Below, one piece after another: positions 1 through 5,461 of a DNA stretch of 5,653 nt. The stretch's first letter is position 1. Every line of letters begins with the position of its first letter. This stretch comes from Pseudomonadales bacterium (lineage in GTDB: Bacteria; Pseudomonadota; Gammaproteobacteria; Pseudomonadales; IMCC2047), in assembly GCA_021736745.1 (NCBI GenBank), contig JAIPFG010000212.1, positions 1-5,653 of the forward strand, read 5' to 3'. The position numbers were made by a program, and so were the translations under genes. Below the pieces are notes generated by a model, which saw nothing but the letters and a program-made list of their open reading frames with translations, did not search any database and was not told the DNA's origin.

Positions 1-1446
1 TACTACGAAGCGGGCATCAATAAACCGGCCCTGGTGGAGAAATATGACGCAACCGGTCTGGAAGGTGCCTACGTGCCCCTGACCGACGACCGCGGCACGG
101 TGGTTGGCGTCTATGACGTGAAGGTGGGCAATTCCACATGCGGCCAACTCGTTGAAAAACTCCACTACAACGCCACCGGCCTATGCAAATCCTTCGACCC
201 CAACGGTTTAGAAAACCTAACCCCCGGCACCGACATCAACATCGGCCGTTCATGCTATGATATCCCCTTCGGATGGTGCGGCATGGCCCGGGATGCATTC
301 ACGGGGCTGTATCATACGCATTTTAGGGATTATGACCCAGTACACGGCCGGTGGCTGTCGGAGGACCCGGCGGGGTATGCTGATGGGATGAACCTATACA
401 ACGCCTATATGGGGGTTAATGGGGTGGATTTGTTGGGATTATTTGACCCTTATTCAGCTAGTCAATATAACGCTGCTCGACAAAATTGGGAAAATTACGA
501 TCTATTTAAGTCGACAAAGGTAGTAATGAAAAGTTTGGAACAGTCCCCTGAACAGAAATCGCAATTAAAAAACGAATTTAAAGTTGCTGTGCAAACGATT
601 AAAGAACTTCCTGGGGCTTATATAGAAACTGCAGAAAGTGGAGAACAGTTCGATGGAGCAGGTGGTTGGACTATTGGAGCACATAATGTATTAAATCCAT
701 TTTTTGAAATAGAAGGCAGGCCATTATATGGGCACTATGAGGCATATAATTTTGGTACACAATGCGGGTGGGTAAGTGGACAGTCCTTAAATCTAGCAAT
801 GACACTCCAAGGTGTAGGTCAAGCCAAAAACGCAATAAATAGTATTAAAGCATCTGGAGGAGGTATGGGGTTTGTTCAGCTTGCTGGCGGTGGTGGACAA
901 ACGTTTTACAATTCTATTTCTTTCGCTCAAGCTGGACATCTAGCATATGGTGTCAATTTAACCGGGGTAGGTACAACTAACATTTTTGATACTGCTATGA
1001 ATTTTTCTAATGGTAATGGTCCAACATCGCCGAAAAATGCTAATGTAAAACCTAAAACAAATGCAGGAAAAACAAAGGGACCGAACAGAAAGGGATTTGA
1101 TTTTTCAGGCTCAGCTGATCTATATCCCGTTAAACCAGGACAAAAGAATATCATCACTATTGAATACACTGGTAGTAGGGCAAGAGACTTTGGTGCTGCC
1201 AATAAAGCAGCCGGTCTAGGTTCAACCCAGAAGCCCCCAAATGGTTATACTTGGCATCACTTGGGCAACTATAATCCCAAAACGAATACAGGAACAATGC
1301 AGCTAGTTAAGACCGGAGCTCACAAAAAAGCTTCTCACTTTGGTGGTGTTTCTCAATATGAAGCCGTTACGGGTGTGCCTTATGATTTGGAGGACACCGT
1401 CCGAGCCAGCATAAGGGCAGCAGGACAGTATGTACCGGGACAATAA
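1..1446 (+). CDS. Rhs repeat-associated core protein, C-terminal part, with WHH-type nuclease toxin tip (5' end outside window)
   Basis: Rhs proteins form a hollow shell that encloses a C-terminal toxin used against neighbouring cells. The frame is open from base 1, so the GTG at 34 is an internal codon; residues below count from it. Residues 1-136 are the end of the Rhs core: YHTHFRDYDP (93-102), RWLSEDPAGY (106-115) and YMGVNGVDLLGL (125-136). After this the DNA becomes visibly more AT-rich and the protein unrelated to Rhs, as in exchangeable Rhs tips. Residues about 137-350 are an unrecognised linker with a glycine-rich part near 273-290. Residues about 355-470 look like the WHH family of HNH/Endo VII nucleases: YTWHH (405-409), then GTMQLV (420-425), H430 and HFGG (435-438). 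The substrate is inferred to be nucleic acid. A SUKH immunity gene follows after 19 bp, a pairing common for this toxin class. Delivery (type VI or other) is not visible here. Confidence 0.88.
   Translation, partial: YYEAGINKPALVEKYDATGLEGAYVPLTDDRGTVVGVYDVKVGNSTCGQLVEKLHYNATGLCKSFDPNGLENLTPGTDINIGRSCYDIPFGWCGMARDAFTGLYHTHFRDYDPVHGRWLSEDPAGYADGMNLYNAYMGVNGVDLLGLFDPYSASQYNAARQNWENYDLFKSTKVVMKSLEQSPEQKSQLKNEFKVAVQTIKELPGAYIETAESGEQFDGAGGWTIGAHNVLNPFFEIEGRPLYGHYEAYNFGTQCGWVSGQSLNLAMTLQGVGQAKNAINSIKASGGGMGFVQLAGGGGQTFYNSISFAQAGHLAYGVNLTGVGTTNIFDTAMNFSNGNGPTSPKNANVKPKTNAGKTKGPNRKGFDFSGSADLYPVKPGQKNIITIEYTGSRARDFGAANKAAGLGSTQKPPNGYTWHHLGNYNPKTNTGTMQLVKTGAHKKASHFGGVSQYEAVTGVPYDLEDTVRASIRAAGQYVPGQ
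141..441 (+). repeat. Rhs core homology block, copy 1
   Basis: This stretch encodes the end of the Rhs core, and its counterpart is at 2190-2489. The proteins align over about 100 residues with one single-residue gap and about two thirds identity by eye. The last 35 bases (406-440) match 2454-2488 at 31 positions, and after that the two genes share nothing. This is the segment through which the orphan tip could recombine into the main gene. Confidence 0.8.
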
Positions 1447-1465
1447 AAATTTATAGGAGTAAATT

Positions 1466-1897
1466 ATGGTAGAATTCATCAACACGGATATCCTTTTGAA
1501 GCACGAAGATATTGAATCTCTTTCGGCATCTGTGGGCATAGCCTTTCCGGACGCTTTGAAGTCATTGTTCTTGAAGTACAATGGTGGTGAACCAGAACCA
1601 TACAATTATGTGGACGATGTAGTGTATCTTATGGTCAACGAGACGCTTCCCCTAGCTACAGGAAGAGATAGAGATACCGCCATTGACGTTTACAATGACC
1701 TTATTGTCGGGCGGAAGGTACTCTCAGCGGAATATTTTCCATTTGCAGTAGACGCCGGAGGAAACTACTTCTTCGTCGATTGCAGTAAGCCTGAAGCTCC
1801 CGTATACTTCTATGGTCATGACAGCATAGAGCCTGTGGTCAATCTCAAAGTCAGTCTGGATACTTTCTGGCAGAGGCTTGTGCCTGAGGATTATTAA
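1466..1897 (+). CDS. SMI1/KNR4 family (SUKH) immunity protein
   Basis: This 143-residue protein is the likely cytoplasmic antidote to the WHH nuclease encoded just upstream. The SUKH signature is visible. Near the N-terminus there is E17, G24, F27-P28, L31, L34 and K37-Y38-N39-G40-G41, matching the family's G-x-x-FP-x-x-L...Y-x-x-NGG pattern. In the middle, PFA (92-94) is followed by D96 and GGN (98-100), matching the usual PFA-x-D-x-GGN-x-F strand pair. The end, LDTFWQRLVPEDY, fits the last helix of the fold. Length is normal for the family. The start is well supported: AGGAG at 1455-1459 lies six bases before ATG 1466. The short 19-bp gap to the toxin stop suggests co-transcription. No signal peptide or membrane segment is seen. 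Family assignment is by pattern recognition; partnership with the upstream toxin is inferred from position and known SUKH/nuclease pairings. Confidence 0.87.
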   Translation: MVEFINTDILLKHEDIESLSASVGIAFPDALKSLFLKYNGGEPEPYNYVDDVVYLMVNETLPLATGRDRDTAIDVYNDLIVGRKVLSAEYFPFAVDAGGNYFFVDCSKPEAPVYFYGHDSIEPVVNLKVSLDTFWQRLVPEDY

Positions 1898-2132
1898 TGA
1901 ATGGTGAACGAAACGACCCTACCTTCCCGACATATGTCCGACCGGTTATAATAGATTATAAAAGATAATATGGAACGACTGACTCCCGTGGTCGCAGAGG
2001 TTGTCAACGAAACGCGTATTAGGCAAAAAACCATCTAAACGCTAGGGAAATTCGGACACCCTTTTTCGCCAGAACAGGCTGGTAATTGTTTTTGGAGCAA
2101 GGCTTGGAAAACTGGACCGTTTCTGGACCATT
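1898..2132 (+). other. Non-coding spacer between cassettes, with the Rhs homology junction
   Basis: I see no convincing gene here. A 22-codon frame starts at ATG 1970 (MERLTPVVAE...) and ends before 2040, but it has no recognisable relative. The frame of the orphan Rhs gene opens after a TAG at 2043-2045. Translated from there it reads as non-Rhs sequence until about 2127, where ...TIMGVIDGR begins to resemble the GTVVGVYD stretch at about residues 21-28 of the upstream Rhs copy. The spacer therefore ends at the point where Rhs core homology starts, which looks like a recombination breakpoint or the edge of an acquired cassette. Confidence 0.5.
1924..1952 (+). promoter_or_regulatory. Possible sigma-70-type promoter before the orphan Rhs cassette
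   Basis: A perfect TATAAT lies at 1947-1952, and 17 bases upstream is TTCCCG (1924-1929), a weak -35 matching the consensus at three of six positions. It sits between the SUKH gene and the orphan tip, about 180 bases before ATG 2133. It could transcribe the orphan toxin and, usefully, its immunity gene. The surrounding DNA is AT-rich, so chance occurrence is quite possible. Confidence 0.3.
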
Positions 2133-3473
2133 ATGGGTGTTATCGACGGGCGGGCCAAAGACAATAATGAACAGGATAATCCCAATTACGGCCAGATCAT
2201 CGAAAAACTCTACTATAACAGTACCGGTCTGTGCAAATCCTACAACGCCGCCGGTGGCCAAAACTTCCGTACCGATGTCACCACCATCAACCTCGGCCGT
2301 TCCCAATACATCCCATTCGGCTGGACCGGCATGTACCGAGACCCCTTCACCGGCCACTACCACACCCATTTCAGAGACTACGACCCCATACACGCCCGAT
2401 GGCTCTCAGAAGACCCCGCAGGATACAAAGACGGCCTGAATCTGTATGCGGCGTATATGGGGGTAAATGGGGTGGATGCTTTGGGATTGGATATTACAAA
2501 AGGGCAAATGTTAGCTTGCTATTACGGAATGTATGGAAGAAATGATCCATTACTTTGGGCATTTTTGAGACATAGAGGTAATCACATTTCAATGGAAGGT
2601 GTTTGGGGTGACCATGATACCGATCAGTATTGGGGAAAAGACAACTATGAAATTGAAATTGAAAACAGTCTGGACAATCCATTTCTTGCCGCGGCATATC
2701 TACGTGAAGAGCTTGAAAACGACGCTTTGGGAAGTGACTTCACCATGCGAGAGAATTATAGGATGGCTCTCGGATATGACAATGTTGAGGCGTATTACAA
2801 GTGTAGAAATGCCCAGTTTGCCAGCGCAAAACAAGCAACCCTTACCGCAATGGCAGTAATAGAAGCCGGTATTGGCGTTGTCAATGAAGGCGTTGACCTT
2901 GTTATCACTCTCAAGGATTTAAGCGAAGGGCAATATTCAGCGGCGGTAGGTTTAATTCCGTTTGTACCGGCAGGCGCCGGAAAAGTAATATTTAAGCATG
3001 GCGGAGATGAAATATTAAGCGTATCTAAAAATTCTCTTGACAAAGCCGCGAGATTAATTCAGGATAATGCAAGGCTTACGAAAGGAGCAGCTTCTGGTAG
3101 TGGTAAAATTGTAAGGAAAGGTAAATGGTTGCGAGGCACTCATGGCAATGCAGGCTTTTTTCCAGCACAAATTGCTGATAAACTAAGAGGAAGGCAGTTT
3201 AATAACTTCAATGAATTCCGAGGTGCATTTTGGAAAGAAGTGGCAGCCAACGATGAGTTAGCAAGTCAATTTAATAAACAAAATATTGGACGTATGAAGA
3301 AAGGATTATCGCCGCGAGCTTCAAAATCGCAACATTTGGAAAAAGCAAGATCATATAATCTTCATCATGTAAAGCCTATACAACATGGCGGAGGCGTTTA
3401 TGATCTAGATAATATAATTATCTGCACACCTAGGTATCATAATGAAATTCTATCGGGCAATTACCACTACTAA
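2133..3473 (+). CDS. Orphan Rhs tip with colicin E9/pyocin S-type HNH DNase toxin
   Basis: This 446-residue protein lacks the Rhs shell and keeps only the last core segment (about 1-119): YHTHFRDYDP (76-85), RWLSEDPAGY (89-98), YMGVNGVDALGL (108-119). The tip is unrelated to the upstream one. Residues about 236-292 hold hydrophobic stretches (VIEAGIGVV, AAVGLIPFVPAGAGKV) that may be a pre-toxin or membrane-entry segment. Residues about 320-446 align along their length with the colicin E9 DNase: GKWL (330-333), IADKLRGRQFNNF, FWKEV, SQFNKQNI, then LHH (410-412), GGVYDLDNI (420-428), TPRYH (432-436). The HNH core is H411/H412, N427 and H436. Positions matching E9 E100 and H131 are N409 and L440, so activity is uncertain. 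No clear Shine-Dalgarno precedes ATG 2133, as expected of a silent orphan expressed only after recombination. An upstream start within the frame opening at 2046 is possible. An Im-type gene follows. Confidence 0.85.
   Translation: MGVIDGRAKDNNEQDNPNYGQIIEKLYYNSTGLCKSYNAAGGQNFRTDVTTINLGRSQYIPFGWTGMYRDPFTGHYHTHFRDYDPIHARWLSEDPAGYKDGLNLYAAYMGVNGVDALGLDITKGQMLACYYGMYGRNDPLLWAFLRHRGNHISMEGVWGDHDTDQYWGKDNYEIEIENSLDNPFLAAAYLREELENDALGSDFTMRENYRMALGYDNVEAYYKCRNAQFASAKQATLTAMAVIEAGIGVVNEGVDLVITLKDLSEGQYSAAVGLIPFVPAGAGKVIFKHGGDEILSVSKNSLDKAARLIQDNARLTKGAASGSGKIVRKGKWLRGTHGNAGFFPAQIADKLRGRQFNNFNEFRGAFWKEVAANDELASQFNKQNIGRMKKGLSPRASKSQHLEKARSYNLHHVKPIQHGGGVYDLDNIIICTPRYHNEILSGNYHY
2190..2489 (+). repeat. 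Rhs core homology block, copy 2 (orphan)
   Basis: This is the second copy of the terminal Rhs core segment, in direct orientation with 141-441 and about 2 kb away. Many differences are in third codon positions; this copy prefers C-ending codons up to about 2440. Homology stops after the codons for LGL, exactly as in copy 1. Confidence 0.8.
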
Positions 3474-3491
3474 TATATTGAGAATTAAATA

Positions 3492-3728
3492 ATGGTAAAT
3501 AGAAAATTAACAAAATCTGAACTCGTTTCATTAGTACGCAAAATAATGGATGTTGATGGTACTGAAGAAGAGCTTGACGACATGGAAACTTTGCTTGAGC
3601 AAAATGTTCCACATCCAGAAGTTAGCGATTTAATCTTTTGTGCTGAAGAAGAATTGACACCCGAAGAAATCGTTGAAAAGGCCTTAGCATATAAACCATT
3701 GGTTACGCCTCCACCAAATAATGATTAA
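3492..3728 (+). CDS. Colicin E/pyocin-type DNase immunity protein (Im2/Im9 family)
   Basis: This 78-residue acidic protein is the expected inhibitor of the DNase encoded 18 bp upstream. Family members bind the nuclease beside its active site and block DNA access. LTKSELVSLVRKI (6-18) matches helix 1, DGTEEELD (22-29) the loop into helix 2, and HPEVSDLIF (41-49) the conserved helix 3 segment that reads HPSGSDLIY in Im9. ELTPEEIVEKALAYK (54-68) is helix 4. It is slightly shorter than Im9 (86 residues). The helix 3 residue Asp51 of Im9 is kept as D46, Tyr54 becomes F49, and the hot-spot Tyr55 becomes C50. ATG 3492 is preceded by a weak TTGAGAA at 3478-3484. Close spacing suggests co-transcription with the orphan toxin, although an orphan's immunity gene should need some independent expression. 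Assignment rests on motif match plus the neighbouring cognate toxin. Confidence 0.9.
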   Translation: MVNRKLTKSELVSLVRKIMDVDGTEEELDDMETLLEQNVPHPEVSDLIFCAEEELTPEEIVEKALAYKPLVTPPPNND

Positions 3729-3831
3729 AATAAGTGGGGTAGGTGAATTAAAGTTACCTGGGACGAATGGCGGTAGATTAAGGAATTTATAGACAAAAAG
3801 CCTCCGTAGTCGATAAGAGTAATAACAACAG

Positions 3832-3851
3832 GATACTAAAAGATACTAAAA
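3832..3851. repeat. Two tandem copies of GATACTAAAA
   Basis: The 10-base unit GATACTAAAA occurs at 3832-3841 and again directly at 3842-3851. The array leads straight into GGGACAGTGAC, so it may be part of the left end of the transposase-associated element. Confidence 0.7.
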
Positions 3852-3862
3852 GGGACAGTGAC
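3850..3862 (+). repeat. AAGGGACAGTGAC, left inverted motif
   Basis: This 13-mer is the exact reverse complement of GTCACTGTCCCTT at 5137-5149 and 5183-5195. It is followed by CTTTTT-type sequence, giving a small potential hairpin (AAAAG at 3848-3852 with CTTTT at 3862-3866). It lies downstream of the transposase stop, with the partner copies upstream of the start. Confidence 0.7.
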
Positions 3863-4080
3863 TTTTTAAAGGGTGATAAAAGTTCTCGCTTACATGTGAT
3901 GATGTTTTGCGAGATTGGGCCAAAATTTATCTTTGATACCCTGAAAAACCGACGACTTGCCCCTTTTCTATAGATATCCCCTGCCCGAAAAAAAAATTCG
4001 CATAAAATGCCTAACCACCGCGCAGAAATTTCCCGCACTGCCCATCAAAATGCCCATTTCACCGCCTTATTTTCGGCCCA

Positions 4081-5016
4081 TCACCACGCAATCGCATGGC
4101 TGCGCTGCTCTCGCAGGGTGGCGTGTACGCCGCCGAGGTGCAAAATGGGGTTCTTCCGCCGTTTGTACACGCCCTCCTCTCGCAATAGTCGGATTTGATC
4201 CCGGATATACTCCTCACTTCCAATCATCACGCCATCCACGAAGTAGCGCAACTTCGCCAGGTACATCCCCGGCATCTCAAATCCCAACGCCTTTTCATGC
4301 TTCAAAACCGCTGTCGGAATCGCCGCTTGCCCTTTCTTCGTTGGTACGTGTCCCCGATAATACAGCCGTCCACGATAATCGCGTATCGCCTGTCTGGCCG
4401 ATTTGTATTGCTCAAAATGCTCCAACGGCCGCAACCAATCCGCCTTTCCGACCACTCGAAGATAGTACGAACTGCCTTTCCATTCCTCCGGCCGTTTGAC
4501 CAGTCCCGCCCGCACCGGGTTTAAGTCGATGTACAACATGCAGTCCAGTACCGCCCGTAAATCCTTTAACAACACGGACTTAAACCGCGATCCCCAAAAC
4601 CGCCCGCTCCGGTCGTTCTGCCGATTAAACCACCGACCGTAGGTTGATTGAAAGATCTGCATCATCTCCGAGACATTAAAAATCCGCTCCTCAAACCGCT
4701 CCCACTTCCAATCCGGCCAACATTTCAGATCATCCGCCGAATTGGGATACAACATTAACGCCCGCCGCATCAGCTCTCCGCGCGACAATTTCCGCCGTTT
4801 GTCGAATTCCACGATCAAATGATAATGGTTTCCCATCACGCAAAACGCCACCGGCTCGCAGCAGAACGCCGCCGTGTAAAACCGCATCAGTGCGATTAAC
4901 TTCCGCCGGTGCAACAACTTAGCGAGCGGAAACTCCCCCTTCCCCCCGGCCGCCTTGCAATACAAATGATACCAGCCCCCACCTCCCACACCTTTCAACC
5001 GCCGCTGTCGAGCCAT
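4081..5016 (-). CDS. REP-associated tyrosine transposase (RAYT), IS200-like Y1 transposase
   Basis: The protein nicks and rejoins single-stranded DNA through a catalytic tyrosine and an HUH metal site. With the start at 5016 it has 311 residues. VMGNHYHLIVEF (60-71) carries the HUH pair H64/H66. Y126 in STYGRWFNRQNDRSGRFWGSRF (124-145 region) is the likely nucleophile, followed by YIDLNPVRAGLV (162-173) and EWKGSSY (178-184), all standard in this family. About 60 residues separate the HUH pair from Y126. A C-terminal extension (about 185-311) includes RYFVDGVMIGSEEYI (257-271) and a basic KRRK (285-288), probably for recognising the repeat DNA. GGGAG six bases upstream favours ATG 5016; the alternative ATG 5022 would have the Shine-Dalgarno directly abutting it. 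The gene is convergent with the toxin cassettes, and the HUH, Tyr and NPVRAGLV motifs are intact. Whether it mobilises itself or only short repeats is unknown. Confidence 0.92.
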   Translation of the reverse strand: MARQRRLKGVGGGGWYHLYCKAAGGKGEFPLAKLLHRRKLIALMRFYTAAFCCEPVAFCVMGNHYHLIVEFDKRRKLSRGELMRRALMLYPNSADDLKCWPDWKWERFEERIFNVSEMMQIFQSTYGRWFNRQNDRSGRFWGSRFKSVLLKDLRAVLDCMLYIDLNPVRAGLVKRPEEWKGSSYYLRVVGKADWLRPLEHFEQYKSARQAIRDYRGRLYYRGHVPTKKGQAAIPTAVLKHEKALGFEMPGMYLAKLRYFVDGVMIGSEEYIRDQIRLLREEGVYKRRKNPILHLGGVHATLREQRSHAIAW

Positions 5017-5022
5017 AATCAT

Positions 5023-5027
5023 CTCCC
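5023..5027 (-). promoter_or_regulatory. Shine-Dalgarno GGGAG deciding the transposase start
   Basis: On the - strand the sequence reads GGGAG-ATGATT-ATG. The GGGAG touches the upstream ATG at 5022 but is six bases before the ATG at 5016. The second spacing is functional, so translation should begin at 5016 (MARQRRLKG...). Confidence 0.65.
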
Positions 5028-5080
5028 AAAAAGAGATCCAAAACTCACTTAAAACGAAAAACTAAACAATCCATACCTAT

Positions 5081-5108
5081 ATCATACTCCAATATCCTCA
5101 AAAGTCAA
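5081..5108 (-). promoter_or_regulatory. Sigma-70-like promoter for the transposase
   Basis: Reading the - strand, TTGACT (5108-5103) is followed after 16 bases by TATGAT (5086-5081), each one mismatch from consensus. The -10 lies 64 bases before ATG 5016. The tandem repeat array at 5112 begins only four bases upstream of the -35, so repeats or transposase binding could affect transcription. Autoregulation is speculation. Confidence 0.5.
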
Positions 5109-5111
5109 ACC

Positions 5112-5203
5112 CCTGGAATGATTATTCTTGAATAATGTCACTGTCCCTTGTAGAACACCTGGAACAATTATTCTTGAATAATGTCACTGTCCCTTGTAGA
5201 ACA
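5112..5203. repeat. Two tandem copies of a 46-bp repeat with a palindromic core
   Basis: Copy 1 is 5112-5157 and copy 2 is 5158-5203, with only two differences (TG at 5119-5120 against CA at 5165-5166). Each copy contains the perfect palindrome ATTATTCTTGAATAAT (5121-5136 and 5167-5182), able to form a seven-base-pair hairpin, then GTCACTGTCCCTT and GTAGAACA. A hairpin next to a conserved motif resembles REP elements handled by RAYT enzymes. Confidence 0.85.
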
Positions 5204-5256
5204 ACTGTCCCTTGTAGAACAACTGTCCCTTGTAGAACACTGTCCCTTGTAGAACA
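5186..5256. repeat. Tandem array of a 17-18-bp subunit, ACTGTCCCTTGTAGAACA
   Basis: The unit starts at 5186, 5204, 5222 and 5239, giving spacings of 18, 18 and 17 bases. The first unit is the tail of the second 46-bp repeat, and a further separate copy is at 5140-5157 in the first. The array ends where CACGAA repeats begin. It looks like local slippage or template-switch amplification of the repeat tail. Confidence 0.85.
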
Positions 5257-5450
5257 CGAATTTTTCACGAATTGGCACGAATATGAACTAATATTTTTCA
5301 CCACGAAGGACATGAAGGGCACGAAGGTAAGAGGACAAGAATTTTTGATTATGAATATAAGATTAAGAGTTAACCACGAAATACTCGAAATACACGAAAA
5401 AAGAGTAAGATTTTTTAACCGCGAATTTTCACGAATAGACGCGAATAAGA
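5255..5450. repeat. ACGAA-rich dispersed intergenic repeats
   Basis: About ten copies of CACGAA or close variants occur at irregular spacing: CACGAA from 5255, TTCACGAATT, GGCACGAATA, CACCACGAAGGACATGAAGGGCACGAAGG (5299-5327 region), TTAACCACGAAAT (5370-5382), TACACGAAAA, TTAACCGCGAATTTTC (5415-5430) and ACGCGAATAAG. Similar ACCACGAA... and ACCGCGAATTT... stretches are familiar from intergenic DNA of several environmental bacterial phyla; their role is unknown. A reading frame crosses the area, but it follows the repeat periodicity and is not taken as a gene. Confidence 0.7.
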
Positions 5451-5461
5451 GAAGATTTTGA

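Larger units (their letters stand above)
3729..4080. other. Non-coding region between immunity gene and transposase
   Basis: I see no supportable gene. The frames here lack ribosome binding sites and recognisable protein patterns. Content: an AT-rich stretch with a 10-bp tandem repeat and GGGACAGTGAC (3832-3862), a run of nine A (3989-3997 area) that would be a T-run for - strand transcripts leaving the transposase, and C-rich sequence next to the transposase stop. The T-run is preceded on the - strand only by a weak four-base-pair stem (GCAT/ATGC), so I do not call a terminator. No clear hairpin plus T-run follows the immunity gene either. Confidence 0.5.
3850..5149 (-). mobile_element. Putative RAYT element bounded by inverted GGGACAGTGAC motifs
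   Basis: The transposase gene and its promoter lie between AAGGGACAGTGAC (3850-3862) and its exact reverse complement at 5137-5149. REP-associated transposases act on short palindromic repeats that often flank their gene in inverted orientation, so this pair is a good candidate recognition site. The exact element ends cannot be set: no target duplication is expected for this enzyme class, and the right motif is itself amplified (second full copy at 5183-5195). The first motif copy is used here only as a provisional border. Confidence 0.45.

Noticed and set aside
1970..2038. A 22-codon frame beginning MERLTPVVAE
   Set aside because: No Shine-Dalgarno and no recognisable homology; could be a remnant but cannot be supported as a gene.
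2019..2393. A - strand frame of 124 residues across the Rhs core start
   Set aside because: It lies antisense to the conserved Rhs core; low-complexity V/G-rich protein, no motif.
3985..4012. Possible - strand terminator after the transposase (small stem GCAT/ATGC then nine T)
   Set aside because: The stem is only four base pairs and AT-rich, and it lies about 70 bases beyond the stop; too weak to call.
3957..4524. Two long + strand frames overlapping the transposase gene
   Set aside because: They are antisense to a protein with clear catalytic motifs and show no recognisable pattern of their own.
5112..5256. CRISPR-like array
   Set aside because: Units are directly tandem with no unique spacers between them, and no cas gene is present.
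5135..5461. A 108-residue + strand frame over the repeat array
   Set aside because: Its protein is a translation of the tandem units (repeated TVPCRT) and the ACGAA repeats, with no ribosome binding site.
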